A stretch of DNA of 7,617 nucleotides, taken from the NCBI GenBank assembly GCA_020722625.1, contig DYKK01000161.1, positions 1 through 7,617 of the forward strand, given 5' to 3'. The notes beneath the pieces are model-generated. The model was not told where the DNA came from. It worked only from the letters and a program-made list of their open reading frames with translations, and searched no databases. Positions 6,591-7,617 of the stretch are shown one piece after another. Within the stretch, counting starts at the first letter, position 1. Every line of letters starts with the position of its first letter. Position numbers and translations under genes: made by a program. Source of the DNA: Anaeromyxobacter dehalogenans. Lineage in GTDB: Bacteria > Myxococcota_A > UBA9042 > DTJE01.

Positions 6591-7431
6591 ACAACAGGAT
6601 CTTGTTGAGGTCGTATTCCAGGATGTCCGTGGCACCCAGGGCCTTCAGGCGCAAGACGGTCGCGGGCACGTCCCGCCGGGGGACCGCGACCTTGACCGCG
6701 TATCCGTCCCCGCCATACAGGGGGCTCACGGTGGGGCTCTTCATGCACGGAACCTCGCGAACGACCGCGTCGAGGCAGTCCGCGGGGACGTTCATCTCGA
6801 GAAGGACTCGCTCGCGGGCGCGCAGGACCGCGCGCATCAGGTCCGCCAGGGCCTCGATGCGCTCCCGGCGCCCCGGATCGGCCATGGCCGCGGGGTTCGC
6901 GATGAACCGGGTCGTGGAGGTCAGGATCTCGGCCACGACGCGCAGGCCGTGGCTACGCAACGTGGCCCCGGACGAGACGTTGTCCACGATCAGGTCCGCG
7001 TCCTCGGGCGGGAAGACCTCGGTCGCCCCGTAGGACCGGATGAAGGTGTAGGACATCCCCTGCGCATCGAGGAAGGCCCGGGTCAACCGCTCGTACTCCG
7101 AGGCCGCGACCACCGTGCGTCCGCGCAGGGCGTCCAGGTCCGGCCCCGCGGTCGCGGCCACGATGCGCACCGGGTCGAAACCCAGGTCGAGGACCTCCAC
7201 CACGTGCGCACCCGTCTCCTCGACCCAGTCCCGGCCCGTGAACCCGGCGTCCGCCGACCCCAGGGCCACGATGGCCGGGATGTTTTGCGGCTTGAACATC
7301 TTGAATGAAAGGTCATTCCCGCCGGTCGTGGGCCGGTACGACCGTTCGAGCCGCGCCACGTCCACCCCGACCTCGCCCAGGATTCCCAGGACGCGGGCCT
7401 CGAGCCTTCCCTTGGGGAGCGCAAACCTCAA
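6589..7431 (-). CDS. hisG: ATP phosphoribosyltransferase, long form (HisG)
   Basis: Catalyses the committed first step of histidine synthesis, joining ATP and phosphoribosyl pyrophosphate to give phosphoribosyl-ATP, in the cytoplasm. The 280-residue product has the usual LPKGRL start (residues 5-10), the KPQNIPAI segment (47-54), and the phosphate-binding region from SYGATEVFPPEDAD into DNVSSGATL (133-158). The C-terminal part from about residue 208, including MNVP (213-216) and MKSPTVSPLY (230-239), is the ACT-like domain of the long-form enzyme. That domain binds histidine in characterised members, so feedback inhibition without a HisZ partner is expected. The length fits the long form (about 280-300). 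The start is TTG at 7431; it is chosen because AAGGAG lies 7 bases upstream and the protein then begins exactly at the family N-terminus. First gene of the operon. The family assignment is secure. Confidence 0.97.
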   Translation of the reverse strand: MRFALPKGRLEARVLGILGEVGVDVARLERSYRPTTGGNDLSFKMFKPQNIPAIVALGSADAGFTGRDWVEETGAHVVEVLDLGFDPVRIVAATAGPDLDALRGRTVVAASEYERLTRAFLDAQGMSYTFIRSYGATEVFPPEDADLIVDNVSSGATLRSHGLRVVAEILTSTTRFIANPAAMADPGRRERIEALADLMRAVLRARERVLLEMNVPADCLDAVVREVPCMKSPTVSPLYGGDGYAVKVAVPRRDVPATVLRLKALGATDILEYDLNKILL

Positions 7432-7438
7432 AGCCGGA

Positions 7439-7444
7439 CTCCTT
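7439..7444 (-). promoter_or_regulatory. hisG ribosome binding site that sets a TTG start
   Basis: AAGGAG lies 7 bases before TTG at 7431. No ATG or GTG with a comparable site is near the family N-terminus, so this site decides the start. Confidence 0.8.
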
Positions 7445-7460
7445 CCATCCGGAGACCCGG

Positions 7461-7489
7461 ATTCTAGCCGGGTTGCGGTCGGGTGTCAC
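7461..7489 (-). promoter_or_regulatory. sigma70-like promoter of the his operon
   Basis: On the minus strand, GTGACA (7489-7484) and TAGAAT (7466-7461) are separated by exactly 17 bases. Each matches the bacterial -35 (TTGACA) and -10 (TATAAT) consensus at five of six positions. Transcription would begin near 7454, giving a leader of about 22 bases that contains only the hisG ribosome site. Such a short leader leaves no room for a leader peptide, attenuator or riboswitch. The call rests on pattern and position; the start of transcription is inferred. Confidence 0.6.
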
Positions 7490-7492
7490 CCG
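7480..7492. promoter_or_regulatory. perfect 13-base palindrome over the -35 box (candidate operator)
   Basis: CGGGTG-T-CACCCG on the plus strand is a perfect inverted repeat with 6-base arms around one base, and it covers the proposed -35 hexamer. A dimeric repressor bound here would block RNA polymerase. The site is short and GC-rich, so chance occurrence is possible. No regulator gene is in the window. Confidence 0.35.
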
Positions 7493-7591
7493 TGTCCGGA
7501 CGCGACAATCCGCCGTCCCGAGGTCGGAGGAACGACGCCGCCGCCGACACGGACGTTGACACTGACCCTGTCCACGGACTCTGGATCTGGC

Positions 7592-7617
7592 TCCGGGGTC
7601 CGGCGTCCGGGGTCCGG
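7592..7617. repeat. two tandem copies of a 12-base unit at the right edge
   Basis: TCCGGGGTCCGG occurs at 7592-7603 and again at 7606-7617, separated by CG (period 14). Each unit itself contains TCCGG twice. The array may continue past the window end. No gene can be supported in the surrounding 7493-7617. Confidence 0.6.

Noticed and set aside
6530..6748. N-terminal extension of the hisC frame up to 6748
   Set aside because: It overlaps the end of hisG and its translation has no similarity to HisC; the family N-terminus appears only after about 6580.
4772..7033. Long plus-strand open frame of 753 codons opposite hisC-HAD and hisG
   Set aside because: Same reason: low-complexity composition, no motif, wholly antisense to well-supported genes.
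7432..7454. His leader peptide or attenuator before hisG
   Set aside because: The inferred leader is only about 22 bases, with no run of His codons and no alternative hairpins.
7485..7617. C-terminal end of an upstream minus-strand protein stopping at TGA 7487-7485
   Set aside because: About 43 codons are open, but there is no motif, and in GC-rich DNA other frames are equally open; it cannot be supported.

Overview
This window is almost entirely one histidine biosynthesis operon, read on the minus strand (right to left). Seven genes run from hisG at 7431 to the end of hisD at 354, and between them they encode every enzyme from ATP plus phosphoribosyl pyrophosphate to L-histidine. Two of the seven are fusions. 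One polypeptide carries HisA, HisI and HisE (steps 4, 3 and 2). Another carries HisC and a HAD-superfamily phosphatase domain that probably supplies histidinol-phosphate phosphatase (steps 7 and 8).

Layout, in direction of transcription: about 125 bases of unassigned sequence with a short tandem repeat at the right edge (7493-7617); a sigma70-like promoter whose -35 box sits in a perfect short palindrome (7461-7492); hisG (7431-6589, TTG start); hisC-HAD (6580-4808); hisB (4811-4224); hisH (4227-3634); hisF (3640-2858); hisA-I-E fusion (2842-1619); hisD (1613-354). The junctions are very tight: 8-base gap, ATGA overlap, GTGA overlap, 7-base overlap, 15-base gap, 5-base gap. This fits one transcript with translational coupling. 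After hisD, on the same strand, comes the start-poor and frame-broken beginning of an acidic, cysteine-rich, probably exported protein (323 to beyond position 1). A run of nine Gs separates its two reading frames.

How the genes work together: HisG makes phosphoribosyl-ATP. The HisE and HisI domains convert it to ProFAR and the HisA domain of the same chain isomerises that to PRFAR. HisH and HisF form the glutamine-dependent synthase that makes imidazole glycerol phosphate and releases AICAR to purine synthesis. HisB dehydrates it, the HisC domain transaminates it, the fused HAD domain is inferred to remove the phosphate, and HisD oxidises histidinol to histidine.

Organism: base composition is very GC-rich (roughly 70% by eye), with strongly GC-ending codons and GTG/TTG starts. 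The GTGACA-N17-TAGAAT promoter and canonical Shine-Dalgarno sites point to a bacterium. The acidic, Gly/Asp-rich linker followed by a CxxxxxC-type cysteine motif at the left edge resembles surface lipoproteins of Myxococcota and related deltaproteobacterial lineages, but this is only a style match. I cannot name the species, and an archaeal source is less likely but not excluded.
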